From contig CANTUV010000039.1 of NCBI GenBank assembly GCA_947685225.1, forward strand, positions 38,494,001 to 38,558,000: a stretch of 64,000 bases of DNA, in the 5' to 3' direction. The DNA comes from Garcia nutans. Its lineage: Eukaryota; Streptophyta; Magnoliopsida; Malpighiales; Euphorbiaceae. Numbering within the stretch: the first letter of the stretch is position 1; each line of letters begins with the position of its first letter. Made by a program: the position numbers and the translations under genes. Below, piece after piece: positions 21,501 to 33,685 of the stretch. The notes under the pieces are model-generated. The model did no database searches. It saw only the letters and a program-made list of their open reading frames with translations, and was not told where the DNA came from.

Positions 21501-23541
21501 GAATTGTTACCTCGGTCGGGTCTAGATCTCTTGTTGACATGGCTAGCTTTGGCAATATCTTAAGTGGACAAACATTTATGGTGGACCCATCATTGACCAT
21601 TACACAAGGAGTCCTCTTCCCCTTGACTTCTACTTTGATAAAGAGAGGGTGGATGTGGTCTCTCCCCTCCTCCGATAAGTCCGCATTCGAAAAAGAAACT
21701 GCTCCCATATTAACTTCACTCTTTTCTTGAACCTCTTCATATTTCATTACCCCTCCAATTTTTATAAAGTTTATCAGCTCCTCCGGTGTCATGGAGGTAG
21801 AAATTGGCATGCTAGCTAAGGCTTTGGCCATAGTTTCTCGGTGCTTTTTAGAAGTAGCTAACAAGTCCCAAATGCTAACACTTGCTTGGGTTCTTTTCAA
21901 TTGCTTGAGCACAGCATCATCTTCTTCTACTTCAACTTCCTTCCCCTTATTAGTTTCTACCTCCTTAGGTGGTGGCCTTGCATAAGGCTTACCAGATCTA
22001 GTATTCATTACTTCATCTTCTTCCGGCTCGGACCAAGTCCACTCCTCCTTCTTGGATACAATATCATCATCACTATCACTTGAATCCCAAAACCCATTGA
22101 CAGCACAAATCGTTACTTCTCCACCCATCATAGCTTGTTTAATTTCACCAAATACCTCTTCTTCGTTGGTTGCTTCCCCACCCACATCTTGAAAAGAAGA
22201 CATGACAAAATCCTCATGCAAATCTCCTCCAATCATGAAGGTTGCTGGTGGTGGTACCCTATTAAATTTTGGTAATGGGTTGTCTTTGGTGTTTGGCTTA
22301 TTGGGCTCGGGTAGCTTCCCATTATCAATTAGATTTCGGATCTCATGTCTCAACCTCACACACCTATCCGTGTCATGCCCTTGCATTTGGTGAAATTGAC
22401 AAAATGCTTTAGTGTCAAAATTAGGAGGGAGAGGGTTAGGCAAAGGACGAGGATTTAAGGGTTGTAGCAATCCCTTTCTTTGAAGCTTATTGAGAACCCA
22501 AGATATCGATTTTCCCAATTCCAAAAATTGTCTCCTCGTTCCTTGGTTAGTAGCATTAACACCGACGGCCTTTTGCATGCTTTGGCTACCAGATTGATAG
22601 CTCCCTTTCTCGTTCCTTTTTGTTGCAAAACGGTTCTTATCTCTCTCCCATTCTTCAATTTGCAAACCAACTTGAAGAAGGTCTTTGAAATCACGGATGA
22701 GTGTATGAGACATCCTCTCACAAAGACTAGGCAACACCCCTCTCACAATCATCCTTATTTGATCAGATTCATCGGGCCTCTTCTTGAGTAAAGCGGCCTT
22801 GTTTCTCCATCTCTTGACATAATCTACAAAATTCTCATTCGGCCTTTGCCTAATGGACTCCACTTCCATTAAGGTAACTTCCAACTCAACATTATATCCA
22901 TATTGTTGGATGAAGGCTTTGTAAAGTAGATCCCAACTCTTTTGTGTTCCATCATCTAAGGTATTGAATCAATTTTGGACAACAAGGTCCAATGAGAGCA
23001 TAAAGTACCTTAGGGTTTGAGCCTTAGTAGCTCGGGCAGACTGCATGGTAGTGATATATTGCTTCACATGGAGATGAGGATTTCTGGTGCCATTGTACTT
23101 TGCAAAAGATGGCATCTTGAACTTGTACGGGACTTCTTCATCTAGCTCAAATAGTTTATCGATCTCGGACATCTCTTCGGTTTTTAGCTTCTTCTCAAAT
23201 TTCTTTTCTAAATCAGCAATCATCTTTTCAACATCAGGTGTCTCGGTCTTTTCAATAGTTTCTTTCTCAACAACCTTCGGTTCTTTCTTCTTCTCTTGAA
23301 CATCTTGGTAGTATTGAGCCCAATCATCATCAATGATCAGTTTTTCATCATCAAAAACCACTTCACCAACTTTAGTCTTCCTTTTGTCCTTTGGCTTCTT
23401 AGTGCTAGCAGATGCCTCGGCATGATTCTCTAAGATTGCAGTCAATTGGTTCTTCATGGTCTCAGCTAAGGCCTCTTTTATTTCTTCCATCTTGGCATTG
23501 AGGGCCTCATCCACCATCCTTTGAATTTGTTCTGGCTCCAT
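21439..23541 (-). pseudogene. Element B gag with nucleocapsid and protease N-terminus, one internal stop
   Basis: The best start is the ATG at 23541 (MEPEQIQRMVDEALNAKMEE), similar to the gag start of C. Open frame further upstream to 23847 probably reflects leader sequence, and a splice-acceptor-like CTCACAG lies there. An acidic/charged coiled-coil-prone region (KEPKVVEKETIEKTE) precedes the retrotransposon gag domain (YKFKMPSFAKYNGTRNP to RNKAALLKKRPDES). A TGA at 22969-22971 replaces a Trp, and the frame is intact on both sides. A nucleocapsid-like FCQFHQMQGHDTDRC motif (C-X2-H-X4-H-X4-C) sits near 22380, and the protease DGS site near 21570. The frame ends after the frameshift near 21460. 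Confidence 0.92.
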
Positions 23542-23847
23542 TGTTTTTGGTGAGCAAGTGATTGAGTCGTTGCTAGATACTTCGTCTCCGGCGTAGGTCG
23601 GATTGTTGTAAGCTTTTGAACTGTCGTAATCCAGGGCTGTGAGCCAGAGAGGATCAATGAGATGCAAATGTAAGCATGTATGCATGTATGCACGAAAAAT
23701 CAAACAAAGAAAGATAATTAGGATGTTCCTTCCAACCTTATAACATCCACACACGAATGGCGAGTCTCTTTTCCTAGGTATATGTTTAACAAAATACCAA
23801 CATGGGGTACCTTGCTTTCGAATAATTCCCTCGGACGTTTCAACCAA

Positions 23848-24670
23848 TAGTTATATTTTCAAAAATGGAAATTAGTTTATAATAATTCCCATTAATTAGG
23901 CTTTAATCCATCCAATCAACCAAAGTAGCTTTTATGCTATATGGGATTAAAACTAAATTAAGAGGTTTATTATAGATAGATTTCTCACTTGAAAAAGTAA
24001 CTAATGATTCATGCCAAAAACAAGCCCATGATTAATTATTCCTTAGTATAAACTAGGCTCATAATTGATTTTTGGTATTTCTTAATTGACTTAAATAATT
24101 TGCAAGCTCTTTGTAAGAAAAGGTTGGATAAAAACAATTTTGTTTCTAAGCCCATTGTAAAAAGATTTTAGAAAAAACATATTTTGGGCCTTGAGAAAAA
24201 GAAAAGTTTTATGTCAAAAGACCATTTTGAAAAGTTTTGAAAATAGCTTTGGTCTTTTGGACTTTAAAGAAAAATTTATTTTGAGCTTACAATATACTTA
24301 GGTCATATTAGAAAAAGAACAAACCAAATAAGCCATGATTTAAGCCAAGACAAATTAACCATAGTCAAACAACATGCATTTGGGGTAAAACCTAAGGAAA
24401 GTAACTAGGCCATTACATGAGCTTTAGTCTTTGGGTTAAAAGGCTTAGGTTCCCATAGCAAGTATATACCGAATGGTACGAGGCTATGAGTGGTTATGCC
24501 ATGCTCGATCTCCATACCTTGAGTGAAGTATGGTATCCCTTACATAACGCAACACGGGTAACACCGGCGTCCTAACTCACACACACGATGCAATGTAATA
24601 TGATGCAATGGATAATATCATTATAAGAAAGAATAGAATAATATAAAGACCAACGGAATCAACTTCTCTT
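23848..24670 (-). other. Element B 5' leader
   Basis: This is non-coding sequence between the PBS and gag, about 0.8 kb. It includes runs such as GGTTTTACCCCAAATG and a GC-richer block near 24470-24590 with several ACACGGGTAACACC-like words. I recognise no domain or structure beyond that. Long leaders are normal in this lineage. Confidence 0.6.
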
Positions 24671-24689
24671 ATCCCCAGCGGAGTCGCCA
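24671..24689 (-). other. Element B primer-binding site (tRNA-Arg)
   Basis: On the minus strand it reads TGGCGACTCCGCTGGGGAT, one base from the LTR end. It is complementary to the 3' end of plant tRNA-Arg (CCCAGCAGAGTCG-CCA type, one mismatch), the primer known for Ogre/Tat elements. Confidence 0.85.
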
Positions 24690-24690
24690 C

Positions 24691-26963
24691 TGTGAGCGGA
24701 GATTTTTACCCCCACTCCCGGTGGAATGGTTCTTGCGACTTTGGCACTATTTAGGCTTGGGGCCTTAGAGAACACGAACCTGGGTCCGAAGAAATTGGAG
24801 TCGCCACCCGGACGGGCCGAAAAAAAAGAAAGGGGTGGATGACTCGATTCCTAAGGAATCTCAACCCCCTAATGGGTTCGGAAAGTTGGGTACATGTAAG
24901 GAAGGTGAGAAATGGCCCAGCACCCCCACAACGCCCGGTTCATTGGAACTGGCCTCCTTTATAGGTCTTAATATTATAAAATTCTTAAATATGACAATAT
25001 TATCCATATTACACATAATAATTAAAAGAAAGCATCAATATATTAAAATCAAAGCAAGGTCCAAGTAAAACAAATAAATGGACACCCATCCGAAGATGGA
25101 AACATGTCCTTACATCACATGCCTAAATAGGACACCCACCGAAAGGTAGAAACATGCCCTTTACATAGGTTCTAAAATAGAAAAACAATTTAAATTACAT
25201 GATATTTAACTAATGAGGTACCCACCAAGTGGAAACATACCTCTTACAACATTTGAAAATCTAAATAAATTGATAAAAGTAAACAATAAATCATTCATCA
25301 AAGGCATTAAATATCAATAGAAAATAAACATCCATCCATGATAAATAAAATAAACCAAGCATTGAACTTAAATAAATTAAAGCATATAAAATAAATCAAA
25401 GCATAATCAAATATAGAATTGAATAAAGCAAATAAAAGTCTAAATTATGGCTACTTTTTCTTTATTTCATGTGTTTAAGGTTTTGGAATTAATGAAATTT
25501 GGCTACTGTGACTTTAAGAGAAATAAAAAAGATTAAGGATTTTATGTTTTAAAAGGTTGGTAAGACTCTTTGATTAACCAAACTAGGGTTTATGATGTAA
25601 AATCGTGAAACTAGAATTTGTACTCTTTAAAACACTTTTAATTTATGGTTTCAAGTTTACTGTGTGAAATTAAAATATTTGTGTTTTTATAGTTTTTAAA
25701 ATTTTAAAGGATGAGGGATTAGGAAAAATTAGGGTTTAAGGTTTTAAAGGGGTTAGGGTTTTACTATTTTAGGTTTGGAATTTGCATTTGAATTTAGTGT
25801 TTTAGAATTAGAGTTTTGGTTGATGTTTAGATTTTTTAGAATTTGGAAAAAGCAATTGATAATTTTATGAAAGTAGACCAACAAATTAAGGTTTATACAA
25901 ACAGAAAAGGTGTTTTTAGGGTTTGTTGTAAGAAACAGAATCAAATTTTGGTTTTGTTGAAAAACATGTTCAAATTTTGGTTTTAAGATTTTAAAGAAGT
26001 AAAAATAACAATTTTAATTCTTTTTGGAAAATAAAACAACGAATTAGTGTTTTTAAACTTTGAACAAAGGGAATTAAGGTTCTGGGATTTTTTATTTTGA
26101 AAGACACAATTTCCTCATCTTAGCTACTGTGAAAAAATATAACAATTAATACATACCTCCTTTTGATGGTTCCTCCAAAAATCATTCTTCTTGGATGAAC
26201 AAAAACAAAGGCAGTTGCTGCCTTTGATGATTTGTTAATGCCTTCTTTCTTCGTCTCTCAAAAAGTCAGGTTTGATTAAAGTTTTCCTTCAAAGATTTGG
26301 TTTCCAAACTCTCCCCATTTTTGTCCCAATTTCTGATTAATTTTCTCCTCTTTCTGCCTCCCTTATTTATAGAAGAATTCCATTCCTAATCCTAATTACT
26401 CACGGCATACAATATAGAATAAGAAAAGGAAATCAAAACCTAATTGTATTAGATTTCGAAAAATTTGCATCGGAAAATTTTGCTGGCTAAAAAAAACTGC
26501 TGCGGAAAAATTGTGCTGGCAAAAAAATTTGCCGCAGGAAAATTTACGCTGGCAAAATAATTTACTGCGGCAGGGGGTGGGGAATGTCTTGCGGGAGAAA
26601 TGGTGTGGGCCATTTCGATCGCTCGTAGGATTTTCCTACGAGCGAAATGGCTGGCAAAGCCATTTTACCCGCAGGAAACTCCTGCGGGCGAAATGGCCCA
26701 TGGCCAAGCCCGCGCTGGTGGTTTTCGGTGATGATTTTTTCATTGCCGATTTTTCCATCGCCGATTTTTATTTTTATTTTTTTGATTTTTATTTGTTTAT
26801 TTTTATTTTTTATTAATAAAAATTAGATAATAAAGCAAAAATTATTTAATTAAGAAAATAAAAATTATTTTGGACCAATTAAAATTTATTGGACTAAACA
26901 AAAATTATTTTGGACTAAACAAAATGTATTGCACCGGACTGGGTCAAAAATTAAGGGTCTACA
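24691..26963 (-). mobile_element. Element B 5' LTR (2273 bp)
   Basis: On the minus strand it begins TGTAGACCCTTAATTTTTGACCC (26963) and ends CCGCTCACA (24691). A TATA motif is at 26364-26371 on the minus strand, and strong GC-rich hairpins lie about 250 bp upstream of it (26620-26688). The R/U5 part contains the family-typical GGACACCCATCCGAAGATGG and ACGGGCCGAAAAAAAAGAAA stretches. The match to 11574-13533 is very close. Plus-strand TTAGGGTTT runs near 25730 are part of the LTR, not telomere sequence. Confidence 0.93.
26620..26688. repeat. GC-rich nested hairpins in the element B U3
   Basis: Two perfect inverted repeats: 26620-26644, arms CGCTCGTAGGA with a TTT loop, and 26668-26688, arms CCCGCAGGA with an AAC loop. 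Both are bordered by GCCATTTCG/CGAAATGGC pairs that form an outer stem. Equivalent hairpins with different stem sequence occur in the two solo LTRs of the same family (28585-28621 and 42595-42625). Confidence 0.8.
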
Positions 26964-27968
26964 GTATATACTAACCTTTTTTGTTTCAACACCAACTCAA
27001 TTTTACTCTTCAAGCCTACTTTCACCAAACCCTAAATACCTCATTTAGGGAAAATTTGGCCTAAACACACATAAACCATATAATAGGTAAAAATAGTCAA
27101 TTAGAATCATTTCCATGCTTAATTTATGCCAAACTACCAATATTACTCAAATTCTATCAAACTTCCAACAAAAACCTTAATTTCCCCTTACTAATAATTG
27201 TCAAACTTCACCAAAACTTAATCATTGCCACCATCCAACCGTAAAATCATAACATATGCATAAAAAAAAATCAAAACAATCCACTACAATAATTTTAATT
27301 ACTTCCATCAAAAATCCAAATTGTATATATCACCCATAAACCCTAATTTCACCAATCATGCCCATCTTAACCAATTAATCACTAAATCATCATATATCCC
27401 TCACATTAGCTTCATAACTATTAATTTTAACAATTAAAACCAACTCTCTCTGTCTCTAACCCATATAGTTACATAACCTTAAATTTAAAGAAAACAAAGC
27501 TTAAAGGAAAAGATAACTTGAAACCTCGATCTTTTTTCAAAACACACTTAATTTGCTTAAGTTTTTAATGAATTTTTGAGTATTTAGAGAAAAGAACCCC
27601 TCTCCTTTTTAGCTTAAGAAATTCGCCCAAGGTCGGAAAGGAAGAAGAAGATGGTGTTTTGATTTTTATTTCTCATCCTTATCCTTTATATACTTAAATA
27701 ATTAAATAAATAACTAGATAATTAATTAACATAATATTAAGATATTTTCAATCTTTTTCCTATACAAAATTAATTTTTAATTTTCTTTTTTAATAATAAT
27801 GATTATATATTTAACTTTTTACTTTTTGATTTTTTTTTAGTGAAATGTATCCTTTATGTATATATTGCATATACATTAAGTATATACTATTCACATTCTA
27901 CTTCGAATATATTAATTAATCCTTCCACATTCATTATTTAATTATATTTAAAATTGTGGATGTTAAAA
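26964..27968 (-). mobile_element. Tekay-like LTR G, segment 3
   Basis: LTR G resumes after element B with GTATATACTAACC, matching F at about 38175 (TGTGTACTAACC). Later landmarks also match F: CAACAATTATTG-like and CATCAAAA blocks near 27300, and AGTGAAATGTATCCTTTATG to TATACTATTCACATTC against 38910-38975. The end near 27968 (GGATGTTAAAA) corresponds to the usual GGATATTACA end with loss of the final CA. Confidence 0.75.
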
Positions 27969-28307
27969 AATAATATTAAAAAAAAGTATGCAAATTTGAT
28001 TGGACATGAAAACAAGAATAGAAATAAAACAAAAAATAAATAAAATAAAACAACTTCTATCATAGTACACAAAACTATAACAGTATAATAAAATATCTAA
28101 ATATTAAAACACTTCACAAATCACAATAAAACAAAACAAAAAAATAATTAAAATAGTAATAATAATGTAACACACATTAAAAAATAATAACAATAACATA
28201 ACACAAATTAAAAAATAATAACAATAATGTAACATAAATTAAAAAATAATAACAATTATTTAACATATAAATTATAATTAATTAATTAACTCAAACAAAT
28301 AAATATA
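27969..28307. repeat. AT-rich stretch with a minisatellite (about 28150-28265)
   Basis: Four copies of a unit of about 33 bp, built from AATAATAACAATAATGTAACA and CAAATTAAAA, lie at 28150-28265. The rest (27969-28149, 28266-28307) is A-rich without recognisable genes. A B-family solo LTR is inserted at its right end. Confidence 0.7.
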
Positions 28308-30241
28308 TGTAGACCCTTAATTTTTTATCTAGTCCAGTTCGATATTTTTAAACAGTCTAAAATAATTTTTATGGTTTTTTAATTAAATAATATTTATTTT
28401 AATAATATTTATTACTTATAATATTTATTTTTAATAAAATAAAAAAATAATGAAAAAAGATAAAAATAAATAAATAAAGAATCGGCGACGAAAATTTTTC
28501 GTAGCTGGCGCCGCAGGAAAAAATTGAGAAGAATTGGCCACAAACCAATTTGCCGCAGATTTTTCTGCAGCAAAATGGCCACAGGCCAATTCGCTGGAGG
28601 AAAATCCTGCGGCGAATTGGCTGGCCACGCCCAACGCCCTCAACATTTTGTTTTTTGTCAGCGCACTTTTGCATACTCGCCCTGCGCACGATTTTGCCAA
28701 AACCCTATTCTACTTGGTTTTTAATTTTATTTCCTAAAAGATTTTTATTTTCTTAGCCAATTAGTATTATGTTTTAATTTTTTCCTATAAATATTACATT
28801 AAAACACACAGAAAGGGACTTTTGACTTTTGATCTTAAAAAAAGGATATGGACCTTTGCAGCTCAAAATTATTTTTGGCAGTCTATTCATAATCTCAAGC
28901 TTGAAGAATCAAGAGGCAACAAACAGTATACAACCCATCAAAGGCAGCCCACACTGTCTTTATTATTGTTCAACCAGAATTCAAAGATTGTGATGGAACC
29001 AACAACAGAGATTTGAATCTCTATTTCTTTGCTTATCTTTACAGTAGCTTCATCACTCAATTGGAGTAATTGTTTAAACGTGTAATAGATGATCAATTAT
29101 TTTGTTTAAACTCTATTTAAAACCCTAAAAAGTATATTTTAAAAACCCTAAAAATCTTAATAACCGTAAAACTAACTTTTGAAATATAAAACCCTAATTA
29201 CACTTTTCTAAAACCACAAAACAATAATCTATTTTCTCAAAACCATAATCAATTCAATTTTTCTAAGATTTACAGTAGCTTGTTTCTTACAATTCTGAAA
29301 TTCTATTTTCTAAATCTTAAACCCTAAAATCTTAAAATCTTATTTCCACCTTCCGCCGTATGGGCTCATCAAAGGGATCAATATTTATGTGTATTATAAG
29401 TCTTTATGTTTAACTTCCTTTATTATGATTATTCAAAATACAAATCTAAACCCTCATTTATTCAAACCATAAATCTTAATTAATTCTATTTTTCAAATCA
29501 TCACAATAGCTTGTTCCTTTCAAATATCTAAAGATTTTATTTTATTTTCATAAGCTTCAATCTTATTTACTTAAACCCTAAAGTTATATACCTACTGTTT
29601 TGTTTAAATTAGATGAATGATTTATTTATGATGAATGGTTGTTTGCTTTTATTGATTTTCTTTGGTTTCAAAACGTTGTACGAGGTATGTTTCCATTATT
29701 GGATACCTCATTAATTAATTTTCATGTAATTTAAATTGCTTTTATATTTTGGACCAATGTAAAGGACACATTTCCACCTTTCGGTGGGTGTCCTATTTAA
29801 CTTTAGACATGGACGATGTAAGGACATGTTTCCATCCTCGGATGGGTATCCATTTATTTATTTTGTTTGGACATTGCTTTAATTTTAATATAATGATGCT
29901 TTATTTTAATTGTTGCATGTAGTATGGATAATATTATTATATTTAAAAATTTTATAATATTAAGACCTACAAAGAAGGCCGGATCCAATGAACTGGGCGT
30001 TGTGGGGGTGCTGGGTCATTTCTCACCTTCCCCACACGTACTCAACTTTCCGAACCCATTAAGGGGTTGGAAATTTCTTAGAAATCGAGTCATCCACCCC
30101 TTTTTTTTTCCAGGCCCGTTCGGTTGGCAATTCTATTTTTTCCGGGCTTAGGCCCGTGATCTCTAAGGCTCCAAGCCTAAACAGTGCCGAAGTCGCAAGA
30201 ACCATTCCACCGAGAGTGGGGGGCGAAAATCTCTGCTCACA
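28308..30241 (+). mobile_element. Solo LTR of the element B family (1934 bp)
   Basis: It starts TGTAGACCCTTAATTTTT and ends CTGCTCACA, with an exact target duplication ATATA (28303-28307, 30242-30246). It has no PBS or coding region. TATA motif CCTATAAATATTAC near 28784. The U3 hairpin 28585-28621 (arms GCCAATTCGC/GCGAATTGGC) precedes it by about 170 bp. U5 has GGATGGGTATCC, GGGTGCTGGGTCATTTCTC and GAAATCGAGTCATCCACCCC as in element B. Unequal recombination between two LTRs would leave this product. Confidence 0.93.
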
Positions 30242-33200
30242 ATATAATACTAAAAAAATAATATTTAAATAATAAAGTTTAAATAAATTTACTTGATAAT
30301 TTAAATATTGGGGAATTGAAGAATTTAGAGAGAATGTAAGGAAATTTTAGATAGAATATAATGGAGATTTTCGAATTGAAAGGAAGAATTGGAGATTAAT
30401 TGGTTAATTGAAATTAATTATAATAAACTGTAAAGTGTTAAGGTTTTTATACAAGAGCAATTTTTTTTTCCAAAATAATCCTCTAAAACTAGTCATTTAT
30501 AGCTGTTGTTGAGGATTTTTTTGTCCAAAAAATTAAATTTCATAAATACCCTAACAAACTATCCATTTTTTTGTTGTTGTTGGGGTATTTTAGTAAAAAA
30601 AATTAAAAATTTGAATTGACTGCTTATTCACACGTGACACACCCAACTTTACTATTAATTATTAATTATATATTAAATATTATTAATTACTCTTCAAAGT
30701 TCAAAGTCCAACTACACTTTTTTTTTTAAAAAAAAAAAGATTTGGTTACTGTGTATGTTTATTTTGTCTTATTAGCTAAGATTTACACATTTGACCTCCA
30801 TGCAACTTTTCATGCAATTGGATATTAGTATATGGCCTATAGGCTATGTGAAATAATGGGCTGGCGGGCATGGAGAGTCGTGTCAGCTCGAGCTGCCTAT
30901 CAAGCCAAGGCCAGGTGCCCTAGGCCCAGCCCGGCCTAGGGAACGTTTTCTAGGCTTCTTTATTGGTCCGTGCCTGGCACTTGCATCCTGCTAGGCACAG
31001 TCCAAGTTGTGTTGGGCCAGGCCGCCCGACCCAATTGCCATCTATAGCTTTTACCTACTAAAATCTCTTACATTAAATACTTGTCAGAAATCTCGTGGTT
31101 ACTTACCTTGTATCACAATCGCAAGGTGTAGTTTAGTGGTTATCTTGCCTTCTAGTACGATCACGAGATCAGCACTATATCTATCGACTAGTTTTAACAG
31201 CTAGTACATGTGGTGTTGATAGGTCTGTGCGGACTATTCTATGCTAGGCTTTCAGAAAATTGCGGTTCGAGTCAACCAATTAGAATTTTCCTTGATTTTG
31301 ACAAGCACATGTGGCATCCTTCAATTGGAGAAGAGAAAAATCTACAAAAAGCTTTTGACCAGTTAAATCTCATGGTCACACCATCCTAAAATAGCGGTGA
31401 GAGAGAGTATCTTATGTCGAGATTTTGAATCTTACGTTTGTGTTGGAGCTAGTGCAATCGCAAAATTAGCTTTAGTGCCCATCTCCATTGTCGCACTTTT
31501 GACTATGAAGCTTACTATTATTTTGGAAGTTTTTCAACCTTCATGAACAGTCGGGCCATACTTGGAGCGGCCTTGTCACTTGGTTTTGTAGCCGCCCTTG
31601 TCTAAGGAGCGGTCGAGAGATGTATCCTGTGCAAAGAACTTAAAGTACTTTGAACATAAATCAAAAACACTTCAACCAAAGACTAAATACTTTTAGTTCA
31701 AGTGAAAAAAAAATCAATATAAAGTATGTATGCCAAGGATTTTGACCAATATCTATGTTTAAGATTTACCCCTCAATTATTAAATTTTTATAATATTGTG
31801 TATGGATTTATTTAAGTTTATAAATTTGATAAGTATGAATTTATATTTAAATATAAATATTATTTATATTGTGGAACTTTTGTTACTAATTGTAAAAAAA
31901 AGAAGAAGAATATCATATTAATTTTGTGATGATGAATTTACTAAAATTAAACTTGGATAATATCATTTTAAATCATTAATATACAATTCACCAATCATAT
32001 GATACAATTGCTATCTCTCAATCATTGTCAAATTAAGAACAAAAATTAGTTGTTGTACTACTTTAATATTAAAAGAATTACTTTTGTTCAATTTTATTTT
32101 GAATTTATGTGCAATAAGCTGATATATTGAATGTAATTTTTTTTTTTTTTTGCTTTAAAATTTTGATTCCCTTCGATTGAATTCTGATTCTACCTCTAGA
32201 GATAGGTGGTTTAATGCTAATTTATTCATCTCTCAATTTAATTTTTTAATGCTAACTACAGACATTGAACGACATCCAAGGAAAATTATATTTTTGTTAA
32301 AACAGGGCCATATATGTTAGCTTTTATCAAGTCTTGTATATAAAATGATCCAAAATAAAATTATATCAATTCATACTTTCGTGCAAATATGAAGGACATA
32401 TTTGCACATTTTGCCTTACTAATTCATAAGTAATTGAAAATACTTATTAAAGTTTAATTTTAATGGATTAATTAGTTTAATTGATTATGGGTATTACTTT
32501 TTTTTTATTTTAGAATTTCTCAAGTATAGTAAATATTTTAATTTTTATAAAACTATTTCTATTTTCATTAAAAATTTATTATAATTATTTTGCAATATAT
32601 GTAATTTTTTTACCAATTACTTTATTTTTTAAAATTAAATTTATTTATAATTATTTTTTGATTTATAAATTTATAAATAAAATTATAGTTTAAAATTTTT
32701 TAAATAAATTTTTCAAAAAATATTTTTTAATAAAAAATGAGTTTGACGATTTGAAGATTAATTACATGCAGCTCAATTATTGCAAATTTTCTATTTGTTA
32801 ATTTTAAAATTTCTAAAGTTATAAATTTCAATGATTTAAAATTTTTTTTTATTACATGCAACTTAATCACTGCAAGTTGTATTTCTAGTTTTCTAATTAA
32901 GTTACATTTAATTAAAAAATAGATTATCAATAGAGTTAACCATGTATTTGTTTTTTTTTTTTTAAAAAAAAGAGTACATTTATAATATAGTGAGAAAAAT
33001 TTTTTCCTATTAGTCTCTATTATTGTTACAATCTTCTAATTTTCCTATTATAGTTACAATCTTCTAATTTTATAATTTTTTTTATCTAAAGTCTACTTAT
33101 ATATCCATTATGGGTGTTGTATGAATTACAATTCATAATAAATAAATTTGTCATAATTATATTTCTCTGTCTATCTTTCTTACATTTATAATATGTTATT

Positions 33201-33685
33201 ACCACAAGATTGATAAATTGAGCTTTTGATCAACCAACAACTTTGTTTTTCGATCATTCCAATTATCCATATAAGTTTTATTTACTATATATTCTATCAT
33301 AATAATCAATTATTAAAATTAATAAACTACTGATGTACCTATAAAAAAAAGTAAAAAAGTGTTTGGAATAATGCACATTACTGAATTTTAGATACAACAA
33401 ACTAAGCTAAGAGACAATATAATCATTGGAATATTAAATTATTAGAAACAATACATATGATTTGAATAAAAAGCAAAATTAGTTATAAAGCACCTTTATA
33501 GACTATTTAATTACATACTTTTGCAAATAAAAGATAGAACATTATTGATAATGTTATTTTTCACATGGGTTTATTTTACCTATCTCAGTTTATTATATTT
33601 TTATATGTTATTTGAAATAAATTTATATATGTTTATACCTATCTAATTTATGATTCTTATTTTTAAGCATAGTATTTTGAAATTT
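30242..33685. other. Unassigned AT-rich sequence with one GC-rich patch
   Basis: No coding region, RNA gene or complete transposon was recognised. A GC-rich patch at about 30860-31045 (GGCCCAGCCCGGCCTAGGG, then GGGCCAGGCCGCCCGACCC) resembles the terminal non-coding parts of some plant hAT elements that carry GGCCCGACCCA-type words; this is a weak resemblance. From 31700 to 33685 it is very AT-rich with many poly-A/T runs. Confidence 0.4.

Larger units (their letters stand above)
11574..26963 (-). mobile_element. Element B: Tat-lineage Ty3/gypsy retrotransposon (15.4 kb)
   Basis: The element is flanked by the target duplication GTATA (11569-11573 and 26964-26968) and reads on the minus strand. 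Order in its sense: 5' LTR (26963-24691), PBS, leader, gag, protease, RT, two RNase H domains, integrase, a post-pol hairpin array, a plus-strand PMD gene and DUF7745-like remnant, then a 3' LTR (ending at 11574) that lacks its first 270 bp or so. The PBS fits tRNA-Arg, which with the second RNase H puts it in the Tat lineage (Ogre relatives). Coding regions carry several stops and frameshifts. It interrupts LTR G, which resumes at 26964. Confidence 0.93.

Noticed and set aside
28399..28756. Several overlapping 60-100 codon frames on both strands
   Set aside because: They fall in the GC-rich U3 hairpin part of a solo LTR, where stops are rare because of composition; no domain resemblance and mutual overlap.
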